A DNA stretch of 64,000 nt. Source: Bacteroidales bacterium (GTDB lineage Bacteria > Bacteroidota > Bacteroidia > Bacteroidales > Lentimicrobiaceae). Made by a program: the position numbers and the translations under genes. The stretch's first letter is position 1. Each line of letters starts with the position of its first letter. The DNA is taken from positions 310,001 through 374,000 of the forward strand of contig JADIZB010000004.1 in NCBI GenBank assembly GCA_016705005.1. The letters are read 5' to 3'. The notes below the pieces were generated by a model that did not search any database, was not told where the DNA came from, and saw only the letters and a program-made list of their open reading frames with translations. Below are positions 9,354 through 16,721 of the stretch, in pieces.

Positions 9354-9866
9354 TTAATTGAGCTGAAATTCCAATCTGAGTTGTTCAACCCATTTGGAAA
9401 TTCTTTCACCGGTTAACTCAGGCTGACTATCCTCGTCAAGCGCAAGACCTACAAATTTACCGTCCTTCTCGGCGGTCGAAAAATAAAAGGAGTAGCCTTT
9501 TGTCGGCCAGAATCCCACAACATTTTCTTTATTAGGCAGGCGGCAGAATACAGTACCCATACCATCGACAAAGCTCTCAGGATACTCTACCTGATCGCCT
9601 AACCCGAACAGAGCAATTTTTTTATCATCAATGCTGGCCTCAACCAATACATCAATAAACCTTTCCCAATCCTGATGCATCTCTCCTATACCCCAGGCTG
9701 ATGTACCCAGTATCAGGTATTCATACTTTTCAAGGTCTTCGCGCGTTGCATCTCCCACATTGTGCATGGCAGCCTTGTCTTTTCCAAAATGTTTAACCAG
9801 GTTCTGAGCGGCCTGAAAAGTGCTGCCTTTGGGGCTCCCACCATAAAAAATCCCTATTTTCATCAT
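9354..9866 (-). CDS. fldA: Flavodoxin
   Basis: Small FMN electron carrier of the long-chain class, 170 residues from the chosen start. The N-terminus is MKIGIFYGGSPKGSTFQAA, an FMN phosphate-binding loop of the flavodoxin type. LILGTSAWGIGEMHQDWERF (FMN-contact loop) and IALFGLGDQVEYPESFVDGMG follow, as in FldA proteins. A longer reading frame opens at 9953, but the extra 29 residues do not resemble a flavodoxin and a good promoter (9909-9939) lies inside that stretch, so the ATG pair at 9861-9866 is the start. Flavodoxin commonly replaces ferredoxin under iron limitation. It stands alone between divergently and co-directionally placed genes. Confidence 0.9.
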   Translation of the reverse strand: MMKIGIFYGGSPKGSTFQAAQNLVKHFGKDKAAMHNVGDATREDLEKYEYLILGTSAWGIGEMHQDWERFIDVLVEASIDDKKIALFGLGDQVEYPESFVDGMGTVFCRLPNKENVVGFWPTKGYSFYFSTAEKDGKFVGLALDEDSQPELTGERISKWVEQLRLEFQLN

Positions 9867-9908
9867 GTGCATTTCTTTGTCGTTATCAGGAAGTGAAAAA
9901 TGAGGCGG

Positions 9909-9939
9909 CAAATATAAACCTGAACAATGATTAATCCAA
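9909..9939 (-). promoter_or_regulatory. Bacteroidota-type promoter of the flavodoxin gene
   Basis: On the minus strand TTG (9937-9939) is followed after exactly 20 bases by TATATTTG (9909-9916), a perfect match to the TTG-N19-21-TAnnTTTG consensus of the primary sigma factor of Bacteroidota. The start of transcription would fall near 9902, about 36 bases before the ATG. Confidence 0.62.
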
Positions 9940-10192
9940 GTTAATAAACGCACTTATACAGCTCATTTATAGTACTGATATGCAGACACTTGTAAAATTA
10001 CTTAATTCGACTACACCCATTATCAGTGTGTTGGTTTATGCAAAACCTTTAAAAAGAAATTTTGTTCACCGGTCAGAAATATGAGATCATAGCCTGCTGT
10101 TTCTGAACAACCGGTATCGTAATAGAAAATCCCTGATTTTTCGATGATTTTTTAATAAACAGAACAGGTTATAAAAAATTCATGTAGGTTTG

Positions 10193-10212
10193 AAAAAAAA
10201 AAAAAAAAAAAA
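10193..10212 (+). repeat. 20-base poly-A tract before a sensor kinase start codon
   Basis: Twenty consecutive A bases end two bases before the GTG start of the sensor kinase at 10215. Immediately upstream, TAGGTTTG at 10185-10192 matches the TAnnTTTG -7 box (no clear TTG -33), which would put the transcript start inside the A-tract. The tract could vary in length by slippage and so modulate expression. It could also be an assembly-sensitive homopolymer. Confidence 0.75.
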
Positions 10213-10214
10213 TA

Positions 10215-11978
10215 GTGAAAAGGACTTCGCTTACTGAAAAGATGGTACTCTATTTTCTGGCCCTGGGTATCGGGTCGATTGTGATTACCGGAATGTTTTC
10301 ATTCTTCAGTGCCCGGAAGGCTTTGCTTGACAGAACCTATGATCAGCTTACATCCATCAGGCTGGCCCGAAAAACGCAAATTGAGAATTTCTTCTCTGAG
10401 AGGCTTCGGGAAACAGCGTATTATGCGACCTCTGAAACTGTTATAGGACTTGTCGCAGAATTGTCGGTGAACAGGCAATACGAATCAATATTTTCGCCGG
10501 ATTCAAACATCGGGTCAATCCCTGATTCTACGTTTTATTCCGGATTTGTCATTCTTGATCTTTCGGGAAAAGTCCTCTTCAAAAACGATCCCGACTCAGC
10601 CGTCAACCAGTCTCAGATCAGTTTGACTTATCCGTCATCAGGTAATACGCCGAAAAGTTTGTTTATGGTGGATTATCTGAAATCCGGAGACAGGTCAATC
10701 AGGCAGTTATTGACAGTATGTGCTGTGAAGGTGAGGGAGAAAACAACAGCATACCTCGCCCTGATTTTAAAGTCAGGGAAAACGGATGATTTTATGCTCG
10801 AGGTCGGACCATCGAACGGCCTGGGCTATTCCGGTGAAACATATCTGGTGGGTCCTGATCACCTGATGCGAAGTCAATCGAGATTTATCCGTAAATCGAT
10901 TATGCAAACACCGGTCAGTACCCACCTTGTTCAAAAAGCAATGGCAGGCCGGAGTGGCATAGCTCAGGTTAAAGATTACAGAGGCATTGAAGTGCTAAGT
11001 TCTTACGGCCCGGTATATATCGGAGGGTTGAACTGGGCTATACTTGCAGAAATTGATTATCGTGAGGCCACTTCAGCAATATATCCGATCAGAAACAGCA
11101 TTATGTTTCTTACGTTAATTACCGGAATCGCATTTTTCATCATCAGTTATATGATAAGCCGTAGTATAACCAGACCCCTGAAAAAGCTGAAGGATGCCGC
11201 TGTTGAACTTGGTGAAGGAAGGTTAGTGTCAGTGGTAAAAGTGCAGGCTGACGATGAAATTGGTGCGCTTACCGAAGCATTTAACAGGATGGCAATTAAT
11301 ATTAATGAAAAAGACGAAGCCTTGAAAGCCGAACGGCAAATACGTCTGCGTTCGGCGATTGACGGACAGGATCAGGAGCGGCAACGGCTTTCGAGGGAGA
11401 TGCATGATGGAATCGGGCAAAGTATGATTGCCGTCAGATTGAGGCTGGGAGCCCTGGAGAATGGTGTTCCTGAAAAAGTCAGGCAGGAACTTCAGACAAT
11501 TATTGCTATGGCCGACAATTTAATAGATGAAGTGAGAGCCATCTCGAATGCGCTGATGCCCCCGGCCCTGGCTGAATTTGGTTTGACAACGGCTATCAGG
11601 AATCTTTGTAATAATCTGATGGGTAATTTTGGTATTGAAACCTCCTTTGAAGGAGACATACCAGGGCAGTTGCTGGGTAAGAAAGCCAGACTTTACATTT
11701 TCAGAATATTTCAGGAAGCCCTAAACAATGTTTCCAAACATTCGGGAGCAACATCATTGAAAATCGAAAGTCATCTAAGGGGCAATGTACTTTGTTTCAG
11801 CATTATTGACAACGGTACTGGAATGGATATGTCCACAGCCTGCAATTCAAGCGGACATGGACTGAATAACATCAGGGAACGAGCCAGTCTGCTTAGAGGA
11901 GAGGCTAAGATCCTTTCATCACCAGGAGCCGGAACCACCATACAGATAGAAATTCCTATTAATAAAAACATAGTATGA
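10215..11978 (+). CDS. Membrane sensor histidine kinase, NarX/HisKA_3 type
   Basis: Two-component sensor of 587 residues. Helix TM1 lies at about 10-30, then a roughly 265-residue extracytoplasmic sensor region of dCache-like size, then TM2 at about 297-318, then a HAMP linker. The dimerisation domain is HisKA_3: SREMHDGIGQSMIAVRLRLG carries the phosphoacceptor His near residue 396. The ATPase domain follows with IFQEALNNVSKHSGA (N box) and IIDNGTGMD and GHGLNNIRERA (G boxes). The start is GTG, directly after a 20-A tract. The 3' end overlaps the response regulator by 4 bases (ATGA), so the pair is translationally coupled and almost certainly one signalling system. The ligand is unknown. Confidence 0.9.
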   Translation: MKRTSLTEKMVLYFLALGIGSIVITGMFSFFSARKALLDRTYDQLTSIRLARKTQIENFFSERLRETAYYATSETVIGLVAELSVNRQYESIFSPDSNIGSIPDSTFYSGFVILDLSGKVLFKNDPDSAVNQSQISLTYPSSGNTPKSLFMVDYLKSGDRSIRQLLTVCAVKVREKTTAYLALILKSGKTDDFMLEVGPSNGLGYSGETYLVGPDHLMRSQSRFIRKSIMQTPVSTHLVQKAMAGRSGIAQVKDYRGIEVLSSYGPVYIGGLNWAILAEIDYREATSAIYPIRNSIMFLTLITGIAFFIISYMISRSITRPLKKLKDAAVELGEGRLVSVVKVQADDEIGALTEAFNRMAININEKDEALKAERQIRLRSAIDGQDQERQRLSREMHDGIGQSMIAVRLRLGALENGVPEKVRQELQTIIAMADNLIDEVRAISNALMPPALAEFGLTTAIRNLCNNLMGNFGIETSFEGDIPGQLLGKKARLYIFRIFQEALNNVSKHSGATSLKIESHLRGNVLCFSIIDNGTGMDMSTACNSSGHGLNNIRERASLLRGEAKILSSPGAGTTIQIEIPINKNIV

Positions 11979-12628
11979 TTAAGGTATTACTTGTTGATGA
12001 CCACACCATTGTGCGTGATGGCATTAAGGCTTTACTTACCGGACAGGATGATATAAATATCAAAGGGGAAGCCAGTAATGGCCGGGACCTGCTCAGCCTG
12101 ATGAAATCGGCCGAAGCAGATATTATTCTGCTGGATATTTCATTGCCCGATTGCTCGGGAATAGACTTATGCGAATCCATACAACAGGATTATCCGGGTA
12201 CAAAGGTTTTGTTCCTTTCAATGTACACCACTGAAGAATATATTTTCAATGCTATCAAGGCCGGAGCACAGGGTTACCTGCCAAAGAATATATCACAATC
12301 AGAATTGCTGCTGGCTATCAGAACCATCAGCCAGGGCTCAGAATATTTCAGTGAATCCATTTCAAATACCATTCTGAAGAGCTATATCAAAAAAGCCAAG
12401 GACAAAGAGCCTGAAACCCTGAATCCTGAGAACAGCCTTTCGAAACGTGAATTTGAGATCCTGAAGTTATTTGCCGAAGGGCTATCAAATCCTCAGATTG
12501 CAGAACAACTCTTTATAAGTACCAGGACGGTTGAATCCCATAAGAATCACATCATGCAGAAACTGAACCTCAAGTCGGCAGTGGATCTTGTGAAATTTGC
12601 CATCAGGCACCAGATTATTGAATTCTGA
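11975..12628 (+). CDS. NarL/FixJ family response regulator
   Basis: DNA-binding response regulator of 217 residues and partner of the preceding kinase. The receiver domain is at about 1-120: VLLVDDHTIVRDG holds the acidic pocket, IILLDISLPD the phosphorylated Asp near residue 54, and FLSMYT and YLPKN the Thr/Ser and Lys positions. A LuxR-type helix-turn-helix lies at about 150-215 (LSKREFEILKLFAEGLSNPQIAEQLFIS, split as two helices, then TRTVESHKNHIM). It overlaps the kinase gene by 4 bases. A porin and an ammonium transporter follow 178 bases downstream and are possible targets, but no operator can be pointed to. Confidence 0.94.
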   Translation: MIKVLLVDDHTIVRDGIKALLTGQDDINIKGEASNGRDLLSLMKSAEADIILLDISLPDCSGIDLCESIQQDYPGTKVLFLSMYTTEEYIFNAIKAGAQGYLPKNISQSELLLAIRTISQGSEYFSESISNTILKSYIKKAKDKEPETLNPENSLSKREFEILKLFAEGLSNPQIAEQLFISTRTVESHKNHIMQKLNLKSAVDLVKFAIRHQIIEF

Positions 12629-12733
12629 GGCAGAAAAACCATCATTTTCTATCTACAATTTTTATCTGAATTTTAAGTGAATCGCTTAAATAAAAATAGG
12701 TGATTGTCTTAGAGAAATTCAGTTATTGATATA

Positions 12734-12764
12734 TTGTTCAACACCTTTTAAGTTCCAATTTTTG
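12734..12764 (+). promoter_or_regulatory. Probable promoter of the porin-amt operon
   Basis: TTG at 12734-12736, a 20-base spacer, then AATTTTTG at 12757-12764, one mismatch from TAnnTTTG. Transcription would begin near 12771, leaving a 36-base leader to the ATG at 12807. This supports that start over an upstream in-frame codon at 12726. I did not find a sigma-54 -24/-12 element here. Confidence 0.4.
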
Positions 12765-12806
12765 CGGAGTGGGAATTCCAGAAGTATATTTCAAAAACAT
12801 CTGAAA

Positions 12807-13562
12807 ATGAAAAAACAAACAATCACAATTATGCTTGGCTCAATGCTGGCCATCATGCTGTTTCTTCCAGGAAAAGCAACAGCACAGATAGAGACATCCT
12901 TCAACTCCGGAGTTGATTTAATGAGTCGTTACATATGGCGTGGTAAAAACCTCGGAGGATCATCTCCAAGTATCCAGCCAACACTTGAATACAATCTGGG
13001 AGGAATTACTCTCGGCACATGGGGTGCCTTTTCGATGAGCGACGGATTGAAGGTTCAGGAGACCGATCTTTATCTCTCCTACAACATCAAAGATCTGTTC
13101 AGTGTGACGATCACCGATTACTTTCTACCGGTTGATACCATTGTGAACAATAACTATTTTGAGTACAACGAAGATAAGACCAGCCACCTTCTGGAATTGT
13201 CGGCTTCATTCGACGGTACTGAGAAAATTCCTTTTACATTGCTGGCTGCAGTGAATTTCTGGGGTGCTGATGCCTTGAAATCTGATGGTAAAAAACAGTT
13301 TTCAACTTATTTTGAGCTGGGTTACAATGGCACCTGTAAAGAGGTGGACTATAACATTTTTTTAGGATTCACGCCAAACAGTCCAGATCAGGAAAAGGGT
13401 GAATCCGGTTTTTATGGCCCCTATGCCGGGGTGGTCAATTGCGGGATAACTGCTTCGAAAGAGATTCAGATCACAGATAAGTTCAGCCTTCCTGTGACAA
13501 CCTCATTTATAGTGAATCCCCAGGCAGAGAATGTATTTCTTGTCGTTGGCATTTCTCTCTAA
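12807..13562 (+). CDS. Outer-membrane porin-like protein (TorF-type)
   Basis: Exported beta-barrel protein of 251 residues from the chosen ATG. The signal peptide is at about 1-26 (ITIMLGSMLAIMLFLPG, cleavage after ATAQ). The mature N-terminus, NSGVDLMSRYIWRG, followed by SPSIQPTLEY, resembles the TorF/gcw_chp group of putative porins whose mature part begins with a SRYIWRG-like strand. Alternating beta strands fill the rest, ending in hydrophobic residues (FLVVGISL), as usual for barrels. It lies 31 bases upstream of the ammonium transporter, which suggests it serves uptake across the outer membrane under the same control. I chose the start from the signal peptide and promoter position. Confidence 0.78.
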   Translation: MKKQTITIMLGSMLAIMLFLPGKATAQIETSFNSGVDLMSRYIWRGKNLGGSSPSIQPTLEYNLGGITLGTWGAFSMSDGLKVQETDLYLSYNIKDLFSVTITDYFLPVDTIVNNNYFEYNEDKTSHLLELSASFDGTEKIPFTLLAAVNFWGADALKSDGKKQFSTYFELGYNGTCKEVDYNIFLGFTPNSPDQEKGESGFYGPYAGVVNCGITASKEIQITDKFSLPVTTSFIVNPQAENVFLVVGISL

Positions 13563-13593
13563 CAAAAATAGTTGAACAATAAAATCCGCAAAA

Positions 13594-14841
13594 ATGGAAA
13601 CTGAAATGATTTTGAATGAAGCATCAAAAGTCGGAAATACCGGTTTTATGCTTTTGGCAACCAGTCTTGTAATGCTTATGACACCTGGTCTGGCTTTCTT
13701 TTATGGAGGTCTGGCAAGCAAACGAAACATTCTCGGAATTATGATTCAGAGCTTTGTTTCGCTGGGTGTTACTACCGTGTTATGGTTTGCATTCGGATAT
13801 TCGCTGTGCTTCAGCGGAACCGGTGCCCTGATAGGCAATTTAGACAAGGCTTTTCTTATGGGAGTAGACCTTAACAGTGTATATGCCGGAAACGGGAAGA
13901 TTCCTGAACTGGTATTTTTCCTTTATCAGATGATGTTTGCCATCATTACACCAGCCCTTATAACTGGCGCGTTTGTAGGCAGGGTAACCTTTAAAAGCTA
14001 TATGGTGTTCCTCATTGTTTGGCAAATTTTTGTCTATTACCCGTTTGTACACATGCTTTGGGGTGGAGGATTACTTGCCCAGTGGGGTGTACTTGACTTT
14101 GCCGGGGGCATCGTGGTTCATGCAACAGCAGGTTTTGCTGCCCTTGCTTCGGTGTTTTATGTAGGTGCCCGCACCAACAAGGATTCAACACCAAACAGTA
14201 TTCCTCTGGTAGCTATCGGAACCGGTTTGTTATGGTTCGGATGGTACGGATTCAATGCCGGAAGTGAACTTGCCGTCGACAACATCACAGCACAGGCCTT
14301 TGCCAATACTGATGTAGCCGCGTCATTTGCAACGGTTACCTGGCTCATCATAGAGTGGTCAAAAGCACGCAAGCCAAAGTTTATCGGTTTGCTAACCGGC
14401 GCTGTTGCTGGTCTGGCAACCATAACACCTGCAGCTGGATTTGTTCCGTTATGGGCTGCCGCTGTGATCGGGATTGTAGCCGGACTGGTTTGCTATTATG
14501 CAGTTGCCCTGAAGAATAAATTAGGCTGGGATGATGCTCTTGATGTATGGGGAGTTCACGGAGTCGGTGGTGTTCTCGGAACCATCCTGCTAGGTGTGTT
14601 CGCCACCAGCGCCATCAATCCGATGGTAACATCACAGGGACTTATTTTCGGAGAAACATCCTTTTTCTTCAAACAGGTTGTTGCAGTAGTTGGCGCATCC
14701 GCATATGCGTTCATTTTCACCTACCTGATGCTCGCCCTGATCAATTTGATAACCCCTGTCAGGGTCAGTGAATCGGATGAGCTGATCGGACTTGATAATT
14801 CAATACACGGAGAACAGGCATATGACTCAGGCTCATTGTAA
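13594..14841 (+). CDS. amt: Ammonium transporter
   Basis: Amt/MEP/Rh family inner-membrane channel for ammonium, 415 residues with about 11 helices. Family signatures are clear: LMTPGLAFFYGGL near residue 30, FVHMLWGGGLLAQWG (first twin histidine), DFAGGIVVHATAGFAAL, and GVHGVGGVLGTILLGVFA (second twin histidine). It is co-directional with the porin 31 bases upstream. In many bacteria amt is paired with a PII regulator gene (glnK), but none is encoded next to it here. A strong terminator follows at 14868. Confidence 0.96.
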   Translation: METEMILNEASKVGNTGFMLLATSLVMLMTPGLAFFYGGLASKRNILGIMIQSFVSLGVTTVLWFAFGYSLCFSGTGALIGNLDKAFLMGVDLNSVYAGNGKIPELVFFLYQMMFAIITPALITGAFVGRVTFKSYMVFLIVWQIFVYYPFVHMLWGGGLLAQWGVLDFAGGIVVHATAGFAALASVFYVGARTNKDSTPNSIPLVAIGTGLLWFGWYGFNAGSELAVDNITAQAFANTDVAASFATVTWLIIEWSKARKPKFIGLLTGAVAGLATITPAAGFVPLWAAAVIGIVAGLVCYYAVALKNKLGWDDALDVWGVHGVGGVLGTILLGVFATSAINPMVTSQGLIFGETSFFFKQVVAVVGASAYAFIFTYLMLALINLITPVRVSESDELIGLDNSIHGEQAYDSGSL

Positions 14842-14867
14842 TGTGAGTCAGCATTAAACTGAACAAC

Positions 14868-14907
14868 AGAAAAGGTTTTGATTCGCATCAAAACCTTTTC
14901 TATTTTT
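14868..14907 (+). terminator. Strong intrinsic terminator after amt
   Basis: A perfect 15 bp inverted repeat (14868-14882 with 14887-14901) encloses a TCGC tetraloop and is followed by TATTTTTG. Only 26 bases separate the amt stop from the stem. The same bases carry the promoter of the next gene (see 14878-14908). Confidence 0.85.
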
Positions 14908-14908
14908 G
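14878..14908 (+). promoter_or_regulatory. Bacteroidota-type promoter for the thioredoxin-like gene, inside the amt terminator
   Basis: TTG at 14878-14880, exactly 20 bases, then TATTTTTG at 14901-14908: a perfect consensus match. The -33 element is in the left arm of the terminator stem and the -7 box is its T-rich tail. Transcription would start near 14914, about 50 bases before the ATG at 14966. Confidence 0.62.
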
Positions 14909-14965
14909 CATCATACCAAGTCTACAGGCAACTTTCATCAAACCCATCTGAAAGAACTAAAAAAT

Positions 14966-15493
14966 ATGAGAAATCTATTGTTTGTCGTTTCCTTATTCTT
15001 CCTTATATCGGCGCTGAATGCTCAGAATGACAACAAAAAGGTCTTTGATGAGAAGTCCGGAAAAGACATACTGATCGGAACTGTTACTAGAGAAGGGCTT
15101 GTTGCAATGGGTGACTGGTTTGATCAGGAATATAAGAAGTATCAACCTGATCAGAAAATCATTGATTCTCTGATAGCAAACAAAGACAACTACCCATGGG
15201 TATTTATCGTTCTTGGCACATGGTGCAGCGACAGCCGTGAGCAGGTGCCTCATTTCCTGAAGATACTGGACATGCTTGATTATCCTTCTGAACAGGTTTT
15301 CATGGTTGCTGTTGACCGGGACAAAAAAGCCGGCAATTTTTGTGTTGGTGATTTTAATATTAAACTGGTACCAACATTTATATTTACAAAAGACGGCGAT
15401 GAAACCGGAAGGATTGTTGAAATACCCGGCGTAACTCTTGAACAGGATTTTCTGAATATTACGCTTATGAGAAGTATCGTTCCTGAGAAATAA
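14966..15493 (+). CDS. Thioredoxin-fold secreted protein with a single active-site cysteine
   Basis: Exported protein of 175 residues. Signal peptide at about 1-20 (LLFVVSLFFLISALNA, then Q). The thioredoxin fold is indicated by YPWVFIVLGTWCSDSREQVP, VFMVAVDRDK and a cis-Pro type segment KLVPTFIF. The active-site position reads C-S-D-S instead of C-x-x-C, so the resolving cysteine is replaced by Ser. From memory this WCSDS form is common among Bacteroidota relatives, so it is probably family-typical, not a defect. A longer frame opens at 14906, but the promoter and signal peptide favour 14966. Role and partner are unknown. Confidence 0.8.
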   Translation: MRNLLFVVSLFFLISALNAQNDNKKVFDEKSGKDILIGTVTREGLVAMGDWFDQEYKKYQPDQKIIDSLIANKDNYPWVFIVLGTWCSDSREQVPHFLKILDMLDYPSEQVFMVAVDRDKKAGNFCVGDFNIKLVPTFIFTKDGDETGRIVEIPGVTLEQDFLNITLMRSIVPEK

Positions 15494-15520
15494 CATTTCT
15501 GAAATTCCAACCATTTTCTG

Positions 15521-16359
15521 ATGAATCTTTTTGAAACCATTACAGAAACCCTTAGTTTTTCTGAAAAGGCAAGAAACTCAGGTAAAACCATCGGTTTTGT
15601 TCCAACTATGGGGCTTTGCACGAAGGACACCTCTCATTGGTAAGGTATGCCAAAGCGGAGAATGACCTCGTGATCGTCAGTATATTTGTGAACCCCATTC
15701 AGTTCAACAATCCGGATGATCTGAAAAAGTATCCGAGAACAATTGAGAAGGACCTTGAAATGCTTGAGTCAGTAGGCTGCGATGTTGTCTTCTACCCCAG
15801 TGAGAAGGAAATGTATCCTGAGAAATCCGGAAAAACCTACGATTTCGGAAATCTTGCAACGGTTATGGAAGGAGCTTTCAGGCCCGGACATTTTAACGGT
15901 GTGGCCATCGTTGTTCATAAACTGTTTGATATTACCCGTCCTCACAAAGCATATTTCGGAGAAAAGGATTACCAGCAGCTACAGATTATCAGGGCACTGG
16001 TCAGGAATGAAAGGCTTGATGTTGAAATCATCCCCTGCCCTATCAGCCGGGAGTCAGATGGGTTGGCCAGGAGCTCAAGGAATGAGCGGCTCACACCCCC
16101 GTATCGCAGGGCTGCACCTTACATTCATATGGTCCTTGAAGAAGCCAGGAGCCTTTCGCCGGCACATACAGCAGAGCAGATCATCAGCTATGTAAATATG
16201 AAATTCAAAGATCATCCATTGCTGAAACTTGAATATTTTTCGATTGCAGATGGCGAATCGTTACAGCCGGTTTCAGGGCACATCATTCCGGGAAGCTATG
16301 GCTTCATTGCCGTTTTTGCAGGTGAGATCAGGCTGATTGACAATATAAAATTAATTTAA
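15521..16359 (+). pseudogene. panC: Pantothenate synthetase, interrupted by a one-base frameshift
   Basis: PanC joins pantoate and beta-alanine using ATP to make pantothenate, the coenzyme A precursor. The true start is the ATG at 15521 (NLFETITETLSFSEKARNSG). The frame runs into IGFVPTMG and then breaks at the run of four Gs at 15610-15613. With one more G the sequence reads VPTMGALHEGHLSLV, the family's ATP-binding motif. Downstream everything is conserved in the shifted frame: NPIQFNNPDDL, GAFRPGHFNGVAIVVHKLF, YFGEKDYQQL, and SDGLARSSRNERL. The restored protein is about 280 residues, the normal length. Because all motifs survive, a base-calling error or a very recent mutation is likelier than old decay. 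It lies just upstream of panD. Confidence 0.88.
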
Positions 16360-16368
16360 GTATCTTTG
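16337..16368 (+). promoter_or_regulatory. Bacteroidota-type promoter of panD, overlapping the end of panC
   Basis: TTG at 16337-16339, 21 bases, then TATCTTTG at 16361-16368: a perfect match to the consensus. The predicted transcript start falls at about 16374, which is the ATG of panD, so the message could be leaderless or nearly so. It lets panD be transcribed apart from panC. Confidence 0.58.
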
Positions 16369-16373
16369 CAGCT

Positions 16374-16721
16374 ATGATGATAGAGGTACTAAAATCGAAA
16401 ATACACCGGGCTACCATAACCGAATCGAACCTGCATTATATAGGCAGTATCGGTATCGATGAAGACCTTATGGATGCTGCCAACCTTATAGAATTTGAGA
16501 AGGTTCAGGTTCTGAATATCAATAATGGCGAACGTCTTGAAACATATGTTATCAAAGGAGAGCGTGGAAGCGGAATGATCACTCTGAATGGCGCCGCTGC
16601 CCGGAAAGCTGTCGCAGGCGACCTGGTTATCATCGCAGCTTTTGCGCATATGACTCCCGAAGAAGCCCGTTCATTCAAACCGTCGATTGTATTTCCCGGA
16701 AATCAAAACAAACTTGTCTGA
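16374..16721 (+). CDS. panD: Aspartate 1-decarboxylase
   Basis: Pyruvoyl enzyme that makes beta-alanine from aspartate for pantothenate synthesis, supplying the substrate of PanC next door. The 115-residue proenzyme keeps the self-cleavage site: HYIGSIGID places Gly24-Ser25 exactly where family proteins cut to form the pyruvoyl group. Lys9, Tyr22 and the NGAAAR segment near residue 72 are also present. The start is the first of two adjacent ATG codons, which gives the canonical numbering. Its 3' end overlaps the next gene's frame. Confidence 0.95.
   Translation: MMIEVLKSKIHRATITESNLHYIGSIGIDEDLMDAANLIEFEKVQVLNINNGERLETYVIKGERGSGMITLNGAAARKAVAGDLVIIAAFAHMTPEEARSFKPSIVFPGNQNKLV

Noticed and set aside
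9867..9953. N-terminal extension of the flavodoxin frame
   Set aside because: The extra 29 residues do not resemble a flavodoxin, and a perfect promoter lies inside this stretch.
11959..12180. Minus-strand frame opposite the response regulator start
   Set aside because: It is antisense to the receiver domain with its full set of conserved residues; no independent coding signal.
14993..15630. Two minus-strand frames of 173 and 116 residues opposite the thioredoxin-like gene and panC
   Set aside because: They are shadows of well-supported forward genes and carry no family features.
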